A DNA stretch of 64,000 nucleotides from Pseudisothecium myosuroides (GCA_951799445.1 OX637296.1:17980001-18044000), one strand, 5' to 3'; shown: positions 35,540 to 49,166, counted from the first letter of the stretch. The notes: generated by a model from the letters alone, not told the origin. A program made the numbers and translations.

Positions 35540-38500
35540 AAAAAACTATTTTGACACCTAACATTTAGGAAAGTAAAAGAGTTTTTACTTATATTTCTTA
35601 GTTAAGAAAATTTATATTACCACCCCGGCTGCAAAACTCAACATAATTGCTCCTATAAAGAGAATATTGTAACCAAAACAAGATATAGGGTGCAATACAA
35701 GAAGCCTTGTCAAAAAAAATTCATTTGAAATGCTTTATTAATTTGCTTGATGTATGACATTTTTGGTATTTAACATTTACATGTTATTATACAAAACATA
35801 AATGCATAATATTGTAGATACATATGTAGACATAAGAACCTTTAGCATAACCACCAAGCAACGTCACCTTTCTAGAAACTTATTAGAAAAGTTTGAAGCA
35901 AATTCAGAGTATATCATTACGATATCATTGTGAGGGAACCTCAATTCTTATGCACTCAATCTGCACAATCATTTAGATAGAAGAAAACAAATGATGTAGA
36001 TTGAATAGAAAGAGAAGCAACTCTTGAATATTGAGAAGACAACAAGATGCCACAAAACCAATGTGATGAACATGTATGATAGGTTGCGCACTTTTAATCG
36101 CCGCAAATTGCAACCTAAGCTTCGTTATTATTAAATGACAAAATTTGTTTCTATAATGTCTATTAGTAAATGAAAAGAGATTCCAATACAATTTATGATG
36201 CATTATTTGAACAATGTAAGAATAAGTGATGAATTTTATGAGTGCTAGTGCTAGGTGCACAATAAATTGACACAAAGTTCTAATGTTTATACCTTGTACA
36301 TCCTCAAAATTAATGTCTTTATTCTAGGCAAGAATCTAGATGTGGCAATTTTTGGTTATTGATGATTTTGAATGTACTTACTTTACAAGTATAAGTAGAC
36401 AATTTTGTGAAACTAGTGAATCTTTGCATTGGGACTGTAGCTAAGAACATCTCCATTGTGGCTTAGTATATCCTTATGAGAACTCCCTGCTTTGGGATTG
36501 GGAGCCAAAAGAACCTCCATCATGGTTCTAGGCAATGTTTCCAAAGCACTGGGTACACTAAGTTTCTTTATTTTCCCCTTTAGTTAGCTTCTTGCACGGT
36601 AGAAATTTGGCCAAGCCCAAGGTTGATTGTTTTGGCATTACTTTTGGAGGATCGTCTTAGGAATTGCATGATTGAGGATTTGTTACTTTATAAATGTAAA
36701 AATTTGAAAAAGGATTAAACCTCCAACTTGCTAGAGCATCGTGGCGACTATAGGGACACAATGTCATAACATCGTAGTGACTACAATGACGGGGCAAGGT
36801 GCTTTTGGTTGGTCAACAATAGGGAGTCCTTTGCCTACCATGCCCAAGATTTCAACAATGCATGCCAAGTTAGGTTTCTTGTGGGGATTTCACTGCCCCA
36901 CGATGGCCAGCTCTAAGGTCGAATAAAGGACCTACACAATAGAGGCTCTTGCAAAAGAAGGGTCTAATAAGTAAGGTGGGTAATCGCGCAGTGTCTTATA
37001 CCACCAGCTAGAATAAGCCCCTGGATGATGTTTAAATATTTTGAAAACTGCACCTCCATGTCCCTTGTGGTTCTTCATTGCAACATTGGCCGTTTTGGGA
37101 CAAGTGACAGACTTCTAAATTTAGAGTACAAGAGATTTTAATAGTTAACATGAGGATTTACTATGAGCGGTTTCAATTACTCTACTTTCAAAACTTTGTC
37201 CCCCCTATTGTGGTCTCATTTTTTTCAGAATCAAAAAATTGATTGTGCTTAACTTCCTTTTCTACGCATCTCTTTGCTCTCTTGTATTCATTGTCTACTA
37301 GTTAGCCTTCAAATTTCTCATAGCCCAATTTATGGCGGTTTTGGGTGTACCCACCAACTCCTGCAAGTTCTCTACACTCTACACTGTACAGTATAATAGG
37401 TTCATCAAATCGACCAAACATACCAAGTCCTTCCAAATTGGTACTGTGCAGTACAGTACATTCCCGTACCACGAATGCTTCTCGCAGTAACGCTCAGTAA
37501 CCGTTTCCAGATTAGCTGCATCACCGATTCACCTCGTTGATAGCACGGGAATAGATTAATGTTCTCAATTCGACGTCTGGGAGCACTAAATGTACAGTTT
37601 TGAGACTTCGAACTTTGCTTCAAAGTCGTTCTCCAGGCAAGGACGGAGGGGCAGCTCTATTGTGAATTTACGGCCGGCTCTTCTCCAGTTGCACATGATC
37701 TGTGACTTCGCTAGTGACTTATGTTAATTTCCAGAATACTTAGCAAGCATGCTGAATTTGGTTGCATAACATTATTCTTTAACTGTGTAGACTCGATCTG
37801 CTACCAAATGTATTGAAACAGACTATCCTCATTGCATTCAGAAGAGGGCAATTTGAGAGTTGCGTTTCAAATCTCTGCAAGACCGGGGCAATACTTAGAG
37901 AGTAGAAATTCCTTTGGCCTAATTGCAATTAGAAATGAACCTGCAAACCACCATGCAAGAATCAGAAGGTCTATACACAAGATTGAATAATCATAAACAA
38001 TGTGTTAAGCTTGGATCATGGCTAGTAACACTAGAGCATTCACAGTCCAGCAAAAACATTTCTATCTTTCGACTGATGTGGAATTAAAACAAAAGAGTAC
38101 TATCATTGGAAGTGCACTTAAAACCACTAAAAATAGACACAAGAAAATTGGAAATTGGATAATCAAAGTAGACTCAATTGAAAGCAAGGCAAAAGACAAC
38201 AGATATAGAGGCTACGGCAAATCATATCTAAGAAAGGAAAATCACTCAAATGACAACAAAATGGCCATGCCATTTGCATGATATTCCTTTGCTAGGCTTG
38301 ATTTACTACGGCCTCTACAACTTCGGTCTTTCAACCTTACTTTCAAGTGGGTCTAGTTTGGTTATTCAAAGTCTAAATTCAAATATTCTTGTGCCCATTT
38401 AAAGAGTTTTTGGATGCACTACTAATGATGACACTCCCAAATTCTAATTCCACATCAATAAATAGTCAGTAATATATTTGCCAGACTGTTTTGCTGTGTG

Positions 38501-39393
38501 AACTGTACCAGAGTACTTATTTTTCGAGTGCTTTGTCTTGGCTTCATGTACACGGAATCACAGTGTTGTAGGAACTTTGAAGGGAATCCATAACTCTGAA
38601 ACTCTGATGCTTAGGATGTTCCCAACCGTTTTAATTTTTAAAGGAAGAACAAGTGGTACAACCCCAATTTTAGGATAACAGACCCCAAAATTGGGGGCAA
38701 TATCAGCAGTGGTTTGAATTGATTCATTTGATTGTACTTGAGACAGTTACAGTAGATCTGTGTCTGCACTACTTGTCCCACTTGGCAGCACAATGTTCAT
38801 GAGTCTCCCAGTTCTGCGACACAATTCCCCATTACTCGAATGCAGTACTGTACAAGTCCATTTCAGTCCAAGATTCAATCATTCAGACACCATTGAAAAA
38901 CAACGATTTGCCATTGCTCCACTATCCTCTTCCACTCCATGTTTCCACATTCTAATCGCCCCATTGCATCAGTTAAAAATCCAGAATCAGCACTGTCGGT
39001 AACTCATCGAACATCACACACAAGTACAAACACTCAACTAGTTTGTACCATCGAGAACCTAGAGCAGAAAACCGGGCGCACTGGAGACTTCCTTCCCTCC
39101 GAACCGAATGCTTTGAAGATCCCCACTGATGAAGAACCTAAACCCAACTTCAAGGTCCTCTATAACGACTCCAAAGGCCCAAACATTCCAAACTCCTCAG
39201 AAGCAGGGAAGCTGAAATTCTAGAACAGGTGTCCAAAAATTCCGCTATATTCACAACGCCTGTATGTGGAAAAAAAGAATATTCACGGTGCCTTGCGACA
39301 CCTTTTCTTCTAAGATTCCCAATACTTTATACATGATACAAGGCGACACTATCTACCGACAAACCCATGGGCAAACCCACCGACACTTGCTCT
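35540..39393. other. Intergenic region left of the fucosyltransferase gene
   Basis: About 3.9 kb with no supported gene. A lone terminus TGGCGGTTTTGGGTGTACCC at 37334–37353 matches the end of the short CACCC…ACCGCCA repeat family. The final few hundred bases should hold the fucosyltransferase 3' UTR. Confidence 0.35.
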
Positions 39394-41299
39394 TCAGCTG
39401 GTGGTGAGCTGCATCCCCAAGTCGGCCCCGTTCACTTTCACAAACGGCTTCTCCACCAAGTGGCAATCACCCAAATACGGCACCACGTCCCTCATCAATC
39501 TCCCATTTACGCCACGATCGTGCGGACAAGTGAACCTCTTGGAGGCCGGAATCTGATAACAAGTCTCTGATGATTGCGCTCTCACGCACGGCGTCGACGT
39601 TTCGGGACGCAAATCCACAAACCACGGCACCACTCCGCCATAGCCTTGCGCCAATGCCCCGAACGTGGACTGCGGCGTCAAAATCAGATGATCCGTCAAG
39701 CTCAAGCACAGAACCTCCGTCAACGCTTGCCGATCCACTTCCACTCCAAAGTTCTGCGTGTCCTCATGCGTCAATTGGACTAATCCCACGGCGTCGCCCG
39801 ATTGCAAGGCCACTCGCACGAAGTCTTGCGTGAATCGCGTGAACAAGCTCTGGTAGAGCGACGTAATGAAGAGCGTGGTGACTTTCAAGGGCTCCATCGG
39901 AGGATGGTCTTTCCTGCGGGGAAGCACGATTTTAGGGTTAGGGTTTGGGAGCCATCCGTGGGTGAGGAGGCATGTCATGATATTGTCCTCGGTGGCTTGG
40001 TGGAGAAGCTCGAAGTCGGGTCTGCCGTTGAAGTAGCGCTCCTGGACGCCTATACGGCGGTGGGCGTGGCGGAAATGCGCGTCGTGGACTTGCTTGACGC
40101 GGCCCCAGACGGGGTCGCAGGGAAGCATCACGGTGCGTAACAGAGGAGTGAAGACTTTGCGAGTCGGGAAGAGATCTTCGAGTACAGGGCGGAAACTCGG
40201 GATGGCGAAGAGCTTTGGAACAAAGTAGAGGTTGTTGCGGAAGTTGATCCACTCTACTTGTGTGTACTGCGATTGCTCCGTGTCGCAGAAGAATCGTGGC
40301 TCCGGTTGCGCATCCCAATTCTCAGTCGTGGAGACGGCGTACACAGGGTTGATCTTTGTCTTCGCGTCTGATCGTGAGTCCACCTTCGCGTAGAACGATT
40401 CCAGAGGCTCCCAGAGATCCTTCCTCTTCTTGCTCTCCGACCATTCCTGCGCATGAGCAATTGACTATGTTCGGAATCACATGTTCAATGACTATGGCCT
40501 AAATCAGAATCAGAATCAGAGAAGAGAGGTCAGAGGTGAGGAGTATTGTACTGACCTTTTGGGGATCCACCATCCATGAGGAGCCTTCAAAAGGCTCGCA
40601 GAAGACGCCAGGAACCGCCGTGATCTGCGGCACGAGGAGCACACGCTGCGTGAGCACGGCATACACGAGTGCGGACACGATCGACAGCGCTTTGTTCCCG
40701 ATCCCGCTCCCGGCCGACACGCCCGCCACCACGAACTTGCACCCGTCGATGTGCCGCCGCGTCAAGAAAAACTCATCGATGTTGCCCATCCTCGCGACGC
40801 ACGTCCGGTGCAGCTTCGTGTACTCTTCAAGCACCTTGTTCCACTTGGGATTCGTTTTAGTGTCGTGTGTGCCATTCCGGAACTCGTAGAGTGCGTGGAT
40901 TTCGTGACGGCTGGCACAAGGGTGCTGCTTGTGCCATGCCGAGGAGGAGAAGAATTCGCTCGCGTTCCGGCCATTCGCGGCGACTCTAGTCGTAGCTGCT
41001 AGTTTTGCAACGAGTTCTGTCGTGTTGGAGGGCACCCGATTTCTAACTGGTAGTGGCTTGTCCAGATACACGACGTGCACTTCGTGGTCGCTTGAATTAT
41101 TCGGCAGAATCCGCGAGAAGGAGATCAGCACGGTGCTGAGCATGATGACCGAGAGCGCCAAGATGAGGAGCGAGGCCCGCACTGGGGAACTTCGAAGTAA
41201 GTTGCGATGCTTGCAGCTCGCCATTGCAAGTCTCTGGAGTGTTGCGCCTTCATTCGCCCTGTCTTGTTGTCGAAGCTCCAATTGATTCGTCCTGTGCAT
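39394..41299 (-). CDS. GT37-family fucosyltransferase (plant FUT)
   Basis: Two exons, 40556–41299 and 39394–40446, encode 598 residues. The phase-0 intron is GT–AG. A short cytoplasmic tail and one membrane anchor (about residues 42–60) mark a type II Golgi protein. The GDP-fucose-binding region contains VSAGSGIGNKALSIVSALV followed by AVLTQRVLLV (about 194–223). Later come PFEGSSWMVDP, HAHRRIGVQERYF and SLTDHLILTPQSTFG then ALAQGYGGVVPW, all typical of GT37. This family adds alpha-1,2-linked fucose to xyloglucan or arabinogalactan proteins; the acceptor here cannot be decided from sequence. The start is uncertain: Met1 or Met26 both precede the membrane helix. Upstream at about 41881–42010 lies a possible non-coding first exon ending in a good GTAAGT donor. 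Confidence 0.92.
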
Positions 41300-42928
41300 T
41301 TCAACTCATAGAGTTTCTAGGAAGAGTAACCGCGGTGATGAATCGCCTGTCAGCGACCAACCCAGAGAGAAAGCGCCGCAGATTCGCAAGCTCTTCCGCA
41401 GGCAACAGCAGCTCATATTTCATCTTCACCAGTCACACCCCACTTTCAAAACCTCCAGTAACTAAGCACCTACCCAGATTCAAACCTAGAAAATCATATC
41501 AAAATGTCAACATCAAGCCCTCTTACGCGTCAAGCGTCACGAGTTCGCCACTGCGCTCTCGAACGGTTCAATTCTAGTCAAAATCTCGATACGCGCGTAT
41601 CCAGACGCCCACTCTCACACCACCACCTGCTGCTCCATCTCCCAGCCACTCACCAATCCACCGACTTTCTGCCCCCACAAAAGCAAACCCTCAGATGCAC
41701 TTCACGGGTTTCAAATCACAGCCCCACCAAAGTTCAAACCTACCGCCGCAAATGATCTACACACCACAGCCACGTCTAGCAACTAGAATTCCAACCAAAT
41801 CAAACAGTCACCAGATCTTAAATTTTCTTGCGTCCTTTCGAAACCGACACCAAAACTAAAACATGCACGCGCACTTAACTTACTCCAATTTGTTCAATTT
41901 CTTCCATTTCTTCCCTCCCGCTGCATCGATCCGAGCACCAACCGTTCCATAGAACTCGACCCCACCAATTCAAACGTCTCCTTGATGAGGGAATCCATCC
42001 CGTCCAGCTACGAAAGAGGCTGGGCTTTGGTGGCTTTGCTGTGCGTTCTGTGCCCAAGGCTTTGCGCCAGGGGGCGCATCTTTATTAGCGTCGTTTGTTT
42101 AATAAGTTCCAGACCGTGAGGAAGGGGAGGGCCTGCGACTGACTGATACCGCCAGGTGCATGCGCTGGCTGTGTCAGCGGAGATTAGCAAAAAAAGGCGA
42201 GTGATTAAATTATACGGAGCAACTGAAGTGGCGGTCAAAGCAGACCTAGTGAGAGTGATGCGTGTGAGTTCGTGAGTGACGACGGAAGAGTCGCGGCGTG
42301 ACGGCCGTCGTGATGGGGTGGCGTCAGTTTCTCGTCGCGAGGCTGGGATCGTGACAACTGACGGAGTGACGGAGGCTGGTGCGGCGTCGCCTTGGCACAC
42401 GCGGCGGGAGCTTGTCCGTCAAGGGCGGGCTTTCGGCGTTACGACGGAGAATTCGCGGCGAGGAGTTCTATTGATCTATTTTCGAAGTTTAGGTAACTAC
42501 ACCTAAAATCGACCCTTTCTAAAACCAACCTCGTTGGATTCTTGTTTAAAATGTATTCCCACTATTCATGATAGTCTAGGGTTTGTTTCGTAAACACTTA
42601 ACTTTTAGTATTTTGAAAATTTATAGTTTATCTATATGGTGTCCCAATTCCCAAAAATGTATTTTAAGAGAATCTAAAATTTCCTTTTAACTACCAATAA
42701 GATCCTATAGAAACATTTTCAATGTAATGAAGGGAACCATGTTGAATTGCTTATTCAGCCGGTTTACATGTAGTTCCCTTATTTTTTGATCATATTGTTG
42801 GCTTGGCTTTTCTTTGTACTATAGATGTTTAAGTAGAAGATCCTATTTGTACCACTATAATATGGACAAGAAGGATACACTTTAAACTCTCAATGGACTC
42901 TATTGATACATAGTGGTCATGAAGTGCC
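41300..42928. promoter_or_regulatory. Upstream region of the fucosyltransferase gene
   Basis: About 1.6 kb. The first 1.1 kb is less AT-rich than the repeats beyond it and probably contains promoter and 5' UTR. The minus strand has a strong-looking donor, GGAGTAAGT, at about 41876–41884 and acceptor-like GCTGACAG at about 41347–41354, so a 5' UTR intron is possible. Confidence 0.3.
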
Positions 42929-42932
42929 TTAA

Positions 42933-43867
42933 CCCCTAAAGGACCAAACACCATTTTTTGGCAACATAGCGATTTTGGGCAGCTCACTACAAATGGAAAT
43001 TTTATTATTTTTCTTTGAAATTTTCACACAAGATGTGACCGAGGTGTAGCTTCAAGGCCCAACAATTTTCATAACTTTTGACTACATGATTAAAAAGTTA
43101 TTGCATGATATGTAATTTTCCACGTTCGGCGGGCAGCCCGGGCAGCTGAAAAAAATTCTTTAAAAATCACTTTTTTGAAAAATTAAAATTTTAAATTGGT
43201 TATTTAGGTTTATATATACATGGGAAGCTTTGAATCATTCCATTTGGATTAATGAGTCAAAAGTTATGAGGATTCTTAGTTTGAGTGTAGTTATGGAATC
43301 TCTACTCTAAAATAAACTTTGAAGTCCTTTATTTAACTCAATTTTCAATATTTTTGAAAAAAAATAAAAACATTGGGTGTAGATTGTTTATTACAACATT
43401 ACAACCATTGGGATTAGCATTTTTCAATTCCATAATGAATTTATTGACAATTTAGTATTTTGAGTCATTCTCTACCTCTTTCTACTTACTATTTTTTTCC
43501 TATATATTGCACAATTCCAAATGATCTAAAATTTTTTAAACATGTAGCCAACTTACCTTGAAGAATGAATCCAAAGAGTAACCACCATTTTGGACATTTT
43601 TTCATACAAATGTGACCTTGTGAAGGGCAGCTGCCCGTTTTTTCGCAGGGACAAAAAAAGGGTTTTTGTCAATTCAAACGCTAATATCTTGCAATCCACA
43701 TGGCGGAAAATTCTGAAATTTTTTCCACATCTTCTTAAACCAGTGTACTACAAGATCCTATGGTTACATGTGTTCAAAAATGTTTTTTTTCTAAAATTTG
43801 GTACTTGTATTAGAAATGGCAGTTTTGGAGCGGTTTTGGTGAAAACATAGTCAAAAACCTTTAGGGG
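42933..43867. mobile_element. TTAA-flanked element, 935-bp E family, full-length copy
   Basis: TTAA lies at 42929–42932 and 43868–43871. The ends are CCCCTAAAGGACCAAAC and, on the other strand, CCCCTAAAGGTTTTTGAC. Subterminal blocks match the shorter copy at 12536–13099, which lacks about 370 bp of the middle. Confidence 0.8.
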
Positions 43868-43871
43868 TTAA

Positions 43872-44990
43872 TAGTCAAATAGTGCAAAGAAGGTCTCTTG
43901 CCATAATTCAAGTGAGGTATGAGAACCTAAATGTAATACTAATTACAATGGAGAGTAGTTATCATTATAAATCCCTAAAATTCTTTGCTTATATTTCACC
44001 AAACAATACTATACATTGGCCAATTTGATGGCAAAGGCAAAAAAAATGACAAATAAAATTTTGGTGCATTGAAACTTAAAATCTAGTGGTAGCTAGACAA
44101 CTTCATTAATTTGTTGTAATAAAATAGGAAGTTTTGACTGTAGAAATTATGAAATTGTAGTGTTTGAAGTGAAAAAAAATGTTTTTTTTTAAAACATCCA
44201 AATTCTAAGAAGCTCTATTTTAAAGAGACTATTGTATAAGATAGTTTCACTTTTTTATTGAACTTTTTTTATTGTTTTTTGTGACAGAGTCGGCCATATG
44301 TTTAGAATTTTCTATATAACATTGCAAATTGAAGATCATGTATAAAAAAATTCCAATATGTAACTAGCTTTTGTAAAACCTTCAAGCAAAGTTATTTCTT
44401 CAACAATTTGCACATGCAGCAATATCTCTAAAAAGTGAACAATGGAGTTCTAGGTTTCAGCTAGTTCAAAAGGGGAAAATAATCGCAAATTGCCAAGAGT
44501 TTTTGGCTTTGACAAGCTTGATCAATCTATGTTTTAAAATGCACAAGCTAAACTATAGGCAGTTGAGGATATTAGGCGGCTTGGCATAGGAGGAGGCCGA
44601 ATAAGAATATACTATGCTTGGTTCCCCAATGGAGGCCACCAACATTAGACAAACCTCATATTATGTCTTTTGAAGCAATGTTTGAAAAAAATTTGGAGTT
44701 CCCTTAGCTCATTACTCCTTCCACGAAAATGGACCAAATATTTTTCAATGGTCACCAATTGCATCCTCTCAATCACAAAATATACCCCCTTATTTTTTAT
44801 AATATTACTTTCTCACTTTCTAATTTCTTCCAAGCTGAAATTGGCACGGCTAAATTGCTACATTTCTGTAATGTGAAAAAAAAAACGATTCCAAACTAAG
44901 AGTAATAATTAGTATTGCACCTTTAATAGGAATTAAACTTGGCATAGGCCGTCAACATTTGAAGGCCAAGGATCCTCCCAACTCATCAAA
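43872..44990. other. AT-rich spacer, possibly the distal part of a retrotransposon relic
   Basis: No intact gene. It lies downstream (minus strand) of the Ty3/gypsy relic and may contain its integrase end in unrecognisable form. I could not align it by eye. Confidence 0.3.
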
Positions 44991-44999
44991 GGCGGAGTT

Positions 45000-47800
45000 G
45001 AAAATAGTAATGAAAAGTTTGCATGAAATGCAAAGAGTTTAGAAATCAAAGTTTTCACCTTCTTCAAATGATACTTCTGTATCTACTTTAAAGTATTGCT
45101 CAAGATTGGTATATAAATATCAAAACTTAGTGGAATTCTTCCACAAGGCAATGGCATCCACTAGTACCCTTCATGGTTCAAATAGTGTCCAATGTCTTTC
45201 AATCTTCCTTCATACAACTCTGTTTTGAATGCCAAGACTTCCTTGGCTAAATTTTACTCATCTATAGCCAAAACATCCCTTCCATATGAAAAATCTTCAT
45301 TCTCTTTATAAACCATTATTTTTTTCTCGCAAAAATATATGGTTCTGAACAATATATTTGTTATAGAATTTCTTTTAAGCAACATGCATCAAATCATGAT
45401 AATGTGATTTAATATAGACTATTTATTGAAGCATGGCAATATCTGGTGAAGAGCAATTCACTATCATGCCAAGTAGAGGCAAGCAGTTAGTCTCCAATAC
45501 AACATTTGTTCCTATTACATAATTCTTGTTTGCTTTTAAAGCTATAAGCACACTTCAAAGTTCTATCTTCATTTGTAGGTATGTTCCTTGACATTCTATA
45601 AGGATTCTTGCTCCAAAACAAATAGCAAATTATTATTATTTTTAAAATCTTATCCAACAATCTATCTAATGGCTATAAGACTTGTGTCAACTATTACAAT
45701 CAATGGAATTAGTACTTTCATAACCAACTTGTTTTAGAGCTAGTAAAGACTTCAAAATATCTTCCAACCTTTCTATAGTCAGATCTTGCTTTTGTTTCTA
45801 AAGGTACTTGTTCTTTATTCTCAATAATTAGTTTGTAAGGAGGCTTTGATATATGAGCAGAGTCAACTATCTAGAATTGGCAGAAGACACAAGCTCCCAA
45901 AAATTTCCTTACTTCAATGATGTTGCTACAAGCCTTTATTCTTTCAATAACATCATCTCTTTAGGATTATTCTTTTTTTCATATCATTCACATAGACATT
46001 CAACCACTAAAAATTTCATCAAATCGAAATTTAGATTTATCAATAAAAATAGTCAAATCCAGCTTTTCCATCTTTCCCAAAATTTTAGCAACATCATTAA
46101 TATACTCACTTACAAGCATTTTGAAAGCATCATCTTGAAGAGTCATATTTTTAGAGATTTCCTTGCAATCGTTAATTGGAATTTCATTTACAAAAGGTAT
46201 AGTCTTTTCAAGCACAAATTGTCTTAGAATTTAATTCATAGCATTTTGCATGTATGTGATCAAAATGGTAGTACCTTGAAGCAACGTACGCATCCTTACC
46301 AATGCAAAGAAAATCTTCATAGTTGTCAAATATCTATTTTTAGCTATTAGCTTAAATTGATCATAACCAAAATAGAAGTTTGCAATAGAATAAACCGCAC
46401 ATTTAGTAAATGCCTCAACTACTTCATCAACAATTTTTTGTTCTTGATTATTACTTTATTAGTTAGCTGCATATCTTGAATAAAATCTTGATGCTCTTGA
46501 CTTTTTTAGTACAACAAACCAACAATTAAAACATAGAGCCATTGAAGGCTCAAATATAACCATTTGCATCTTTTCTTTTAATAAATCAACTAGTTTGGAA
46601 AGTAATGCCATAGGTACTAGTATAGGTTTCAAATTCCATTGCACATGTGGTACTTTGAAAATAATCATTGGCCAGTGAAATCATATTAGGATGATTGTAC
46701 ACACCCTATTTCATCAAGCGAAGAAGCAAAAGCTTTGCCATTCTTAAAGAGCATATCTTGGAAATTTTCCTTTTCTGGTTCAATGAAGAATTCACCCCGT
46801 CCAATATTTAAATTCATTAGTGTTTCTTTTATAAACTTGTGTCCAAATATCCTCACTTTCTATAATCTTAGTTCTTTTTTGACTTGTCTACTGTGTTCAT
46901 GTGTATTAGATGGCAATTGGATTGCTACTGGCTTAACTGTTTTGGCCGTTGTTTTGTATTTTATATGAACCGTGGTCTCATATTTCAATCCATAATTTCA
47001 CATAAATCAACCCTTACCATCACCTTCAATATCTCAGCATATACTGCTCGTGTGTGAATTTCAACCACAACATCAGTGGCATTGCCTTCCATCTCATCCC
47101 TTTGTAACTTCTTCAGAACTTGTAATAAGTCATCTATAATGCCTTCTTCCTCAAATACCTCAAAAATAAGTTCATCATTCAAAAATGCCTTCAGTCCTTC
47201 ACCTTTATCACTTTATTCTTCATTTTTTAACAATCCTTTTACATATAGGGTCCAAATCTTCAACATTTGTAAAACTTACAAAATCACTTTCAAGAAACCA
47301 CAACCAACACTTTGTACATTGGAGAACTTAGAAGTTTTTTTAATCCATTTTCACCCGTAGATTCCTATACTCCACATGTACATTTTAAAAATCATGAAAG
47401 TCATTACCATATTTAGAGGTACATCTCTAAATTGAGTTCGGTTCCTTTTATGATTAGGTCTCATATTCTCAATGTTAGAAATTATATACACTATTTGCCA
47501 TCACAACTCTTAATTCGTGCATAATGAGATCCATCATCCAATATTTTAGTCTCTATTCTCAATGCTATGATATATGACTGACCTAATATCATTAGATGAG
47601 CTTTGTGATTGTGTACAAATTTTTTCCCTCCACTTCTACATTCTCAATGCTATGATATATGGCTGACCCAATATCACTAGATAAGCCCTGTAATTGTGCA
47701 AGAATTTTTTTTGCTCCACTTCTATATTCACAATTTTTGTTCCTACTATTGGATAAGCCCCATATCTCCTCATCCATTGTTTGTAGCTCTCATCATCCAA
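45000..47800 (-). mobile_element. Decayed Ty3/gypsy-type LTR retrotransposon (pol relic)
   Basis: Minus-strand fragments in the expected order resemble plant Ty3/gypsy pol. Near 46640 PHVQWNLKPILVP starts the reverse transcriptase region. Near 46200 PFVNEIPINDCKE is followed by KLDLTIFIDKSKF. Near 45900 EVRKFLGACVF marks the RT/RNase H junction. Near 45620–45430 FGARILIECQ is followed by ANKNYVIGTNVVLETNCL and LPLLGM (RNase H). Stops and frame changes interrupt every segment, so it is long dead. The part at 47000–47800 may be gag or protease remnant. No long terminal repeats were identified, so the outer limits are guesses. Confidence 0.75.
47545..47735. repeat. Imperfect tandem duplication, about 115 bp unit
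   Basis: Blocks TCTCAATGCTATGATATATG, then GACC(T/C)AATATCA and CCTCCACTTCTA or GCTCCACTTCTA, occur twice in succession inside the retrotransposon relic. Confidence 0.6.
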
Positions 47801-47902
47801 CCATTATTGGTATTAATTGGCCATTTTTCCTTCTCATAAACCTTCCAAAACATATTCAAATTAGAAAAAAATTCAGCCCTCGGGAAGGCTCTTTCCCTTT
47901 AA

Positions 47903-47947
47903 CAAAGGGGCTGTGAGTTCCCTGCAATGGAACTCACAGCCCCTTTG
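47903..47947. repeat. Perfect 19-bp hairpin
   Basis: CAAAGGGGCTGTGAGTTCC (47903–47921), a 7-nt loop and the exact reverse complement (47929–47947). The stem is GC-richer than its AT-rich surroundings. It could be a foldback remnant or a structured RNA; no flanking gene uses it as a terminator. Confidence 0.85.
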
Positions 47948-48168
47948 AGGGACAATGGTCACTATTCATCATCAATGATGATTAGTGGCCACGACGAAAA
48001 ATATTAAAAAAATATTTAAATATTTAAAAATATTCAAAAATAATAATTCAAGTTGACGAGGATAATTTCGGCCACATCAAATTATTTTGGAAATTTTGGA
48101 ATTTTTTTATTTATTTTAATAATAATATCTTTTTAAATTATAATATTGAATTATCCCGCTCAGATCAG

Positions 48169-49166
48169 CATCACAAAGTTGGAACCCTACGAAATGTCAA
48201 TGATTATTGTGTGGTTACTATTGTTTCATGGATGCACATGTTAATTTACAATTTTATCGCATTGTTACGATGCCCACAATTTTTGCACAAGTGTAAAAAT
48301 CCTACAAAAATCCTACAACCCGCCATGTGGCAACCACCACAAATAGTGATGCCACCAAGGTTTGAACCGTGGACCTCCAAGTTGAGGCCCAAGGTTCTTA
48401 ATAATCCAATGCACCAACAACTCACACATGTGTCCAAAGTAAGAGTTGGAAGTTATTTACCAAGTTTTTGTAATTTTTTTCCAAGTGCTTTGTAAAATCA
48501 ACAGACTTCAGACCTCATTTAAGCACAGTAAATCATTTTTTTTCAAAAACTTTGAATTCACAGTTGTAAAATGAAATTAACTTTCACCTCCAAAAATCCG
48601 TTTGTGATTCAAAGATTTTTATAAAAAGTTATGGACAAAATTCAGAGACAGGTCGGAATGGACAATTTTTTTACATTTACAAATCTGTCTCTGAATTTTG
48701 TCCATAACTTTTTATTAAAAGCTTTGAATCACAAACGGATTTTTGGAGGTGAAAGTTAATTTCATTTTACAACTGTGAGTTCAAAGTTTTTGAAAAAAAA
48801 TGATTTACTATGCCTAAATGAGGTCTGAAGTCTGTTGATTTTACAAAGCACTTGGAAAAAAATTGCAAAAACTTGGTAAATAACTTCCAACTCTTACTTT
48901 GGACACATGTGTGAGTTGTTGGTGCATTGGATTATTAAGAACCTTGGGCCTCAACTTGGAGGTCCACGGTTCAAACCTTGGTGACATCACTATTTGTGGT
49001 GGTTGCCATATGGCGGGTTGTAGGATTTTTGTAGGATTTTTACACTTGTGCAAAAATTGTGGGCATCGTAACAATGTGATAAAATTGTAAATTAACGTGC
49101 ACATCCATGAAACAATAGTAACCACATAATAATCATTGACATTTTGTAGGGTTCCAACTTTGTGAT
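48169..49166. repeat. Near-perfect 1-kb inverted repeat containing tRNA-like promoter boxes
   Basis: The two arms of about 483 bp (48169–48651 and 48686–49166) are reverse complements around a loop of about 34 nt. I counted roughly 14 mismatches, mostly transitions. Each arm contains a tRNA-like segment. In the right arm an A-box-like TGGTGCATTGG (48920–48930) is followed by a B-box-like GGTTCAAACC (48968–48977) at normal spacing; in the left arm these lie inverted, with the B box at 48359–48368. A run of about 25 T follows the right arm at 49191–49215. This suggests two head-to-head tRNA-derived SINE copies, or one foldback element. A transcript through it would form a very long hairpin. Confidence 0.85.

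Noticed and set aside
31568..35541. Lys/Phe-rich frames of 60–114 residues inside the TTAA elements
   Set aside because: They come from A- and T-homopolymer runs and differ in frame between copies, so they are not a conserved transposase.
38018..38281. 87-residue plus-strand frame
   Set aside because: Lys/Thr-rich, no family resemblance, no splice partners and no second copy; probably chance.
39467..41002. Many overlapping frames on both strands across the fucosyltransferase and, likewise, across the receptor kinase (17730–20562)
   Set aside because: Shadows of GC-richer real coding sequence; none carries a recognisable domain.
45853..46227. Plus-strand 124-residue frame
   Set aside because: It overlaps the minus-strand reverse transcriptase relic, which gives the recognisable protein; the plus frame is its antisense.
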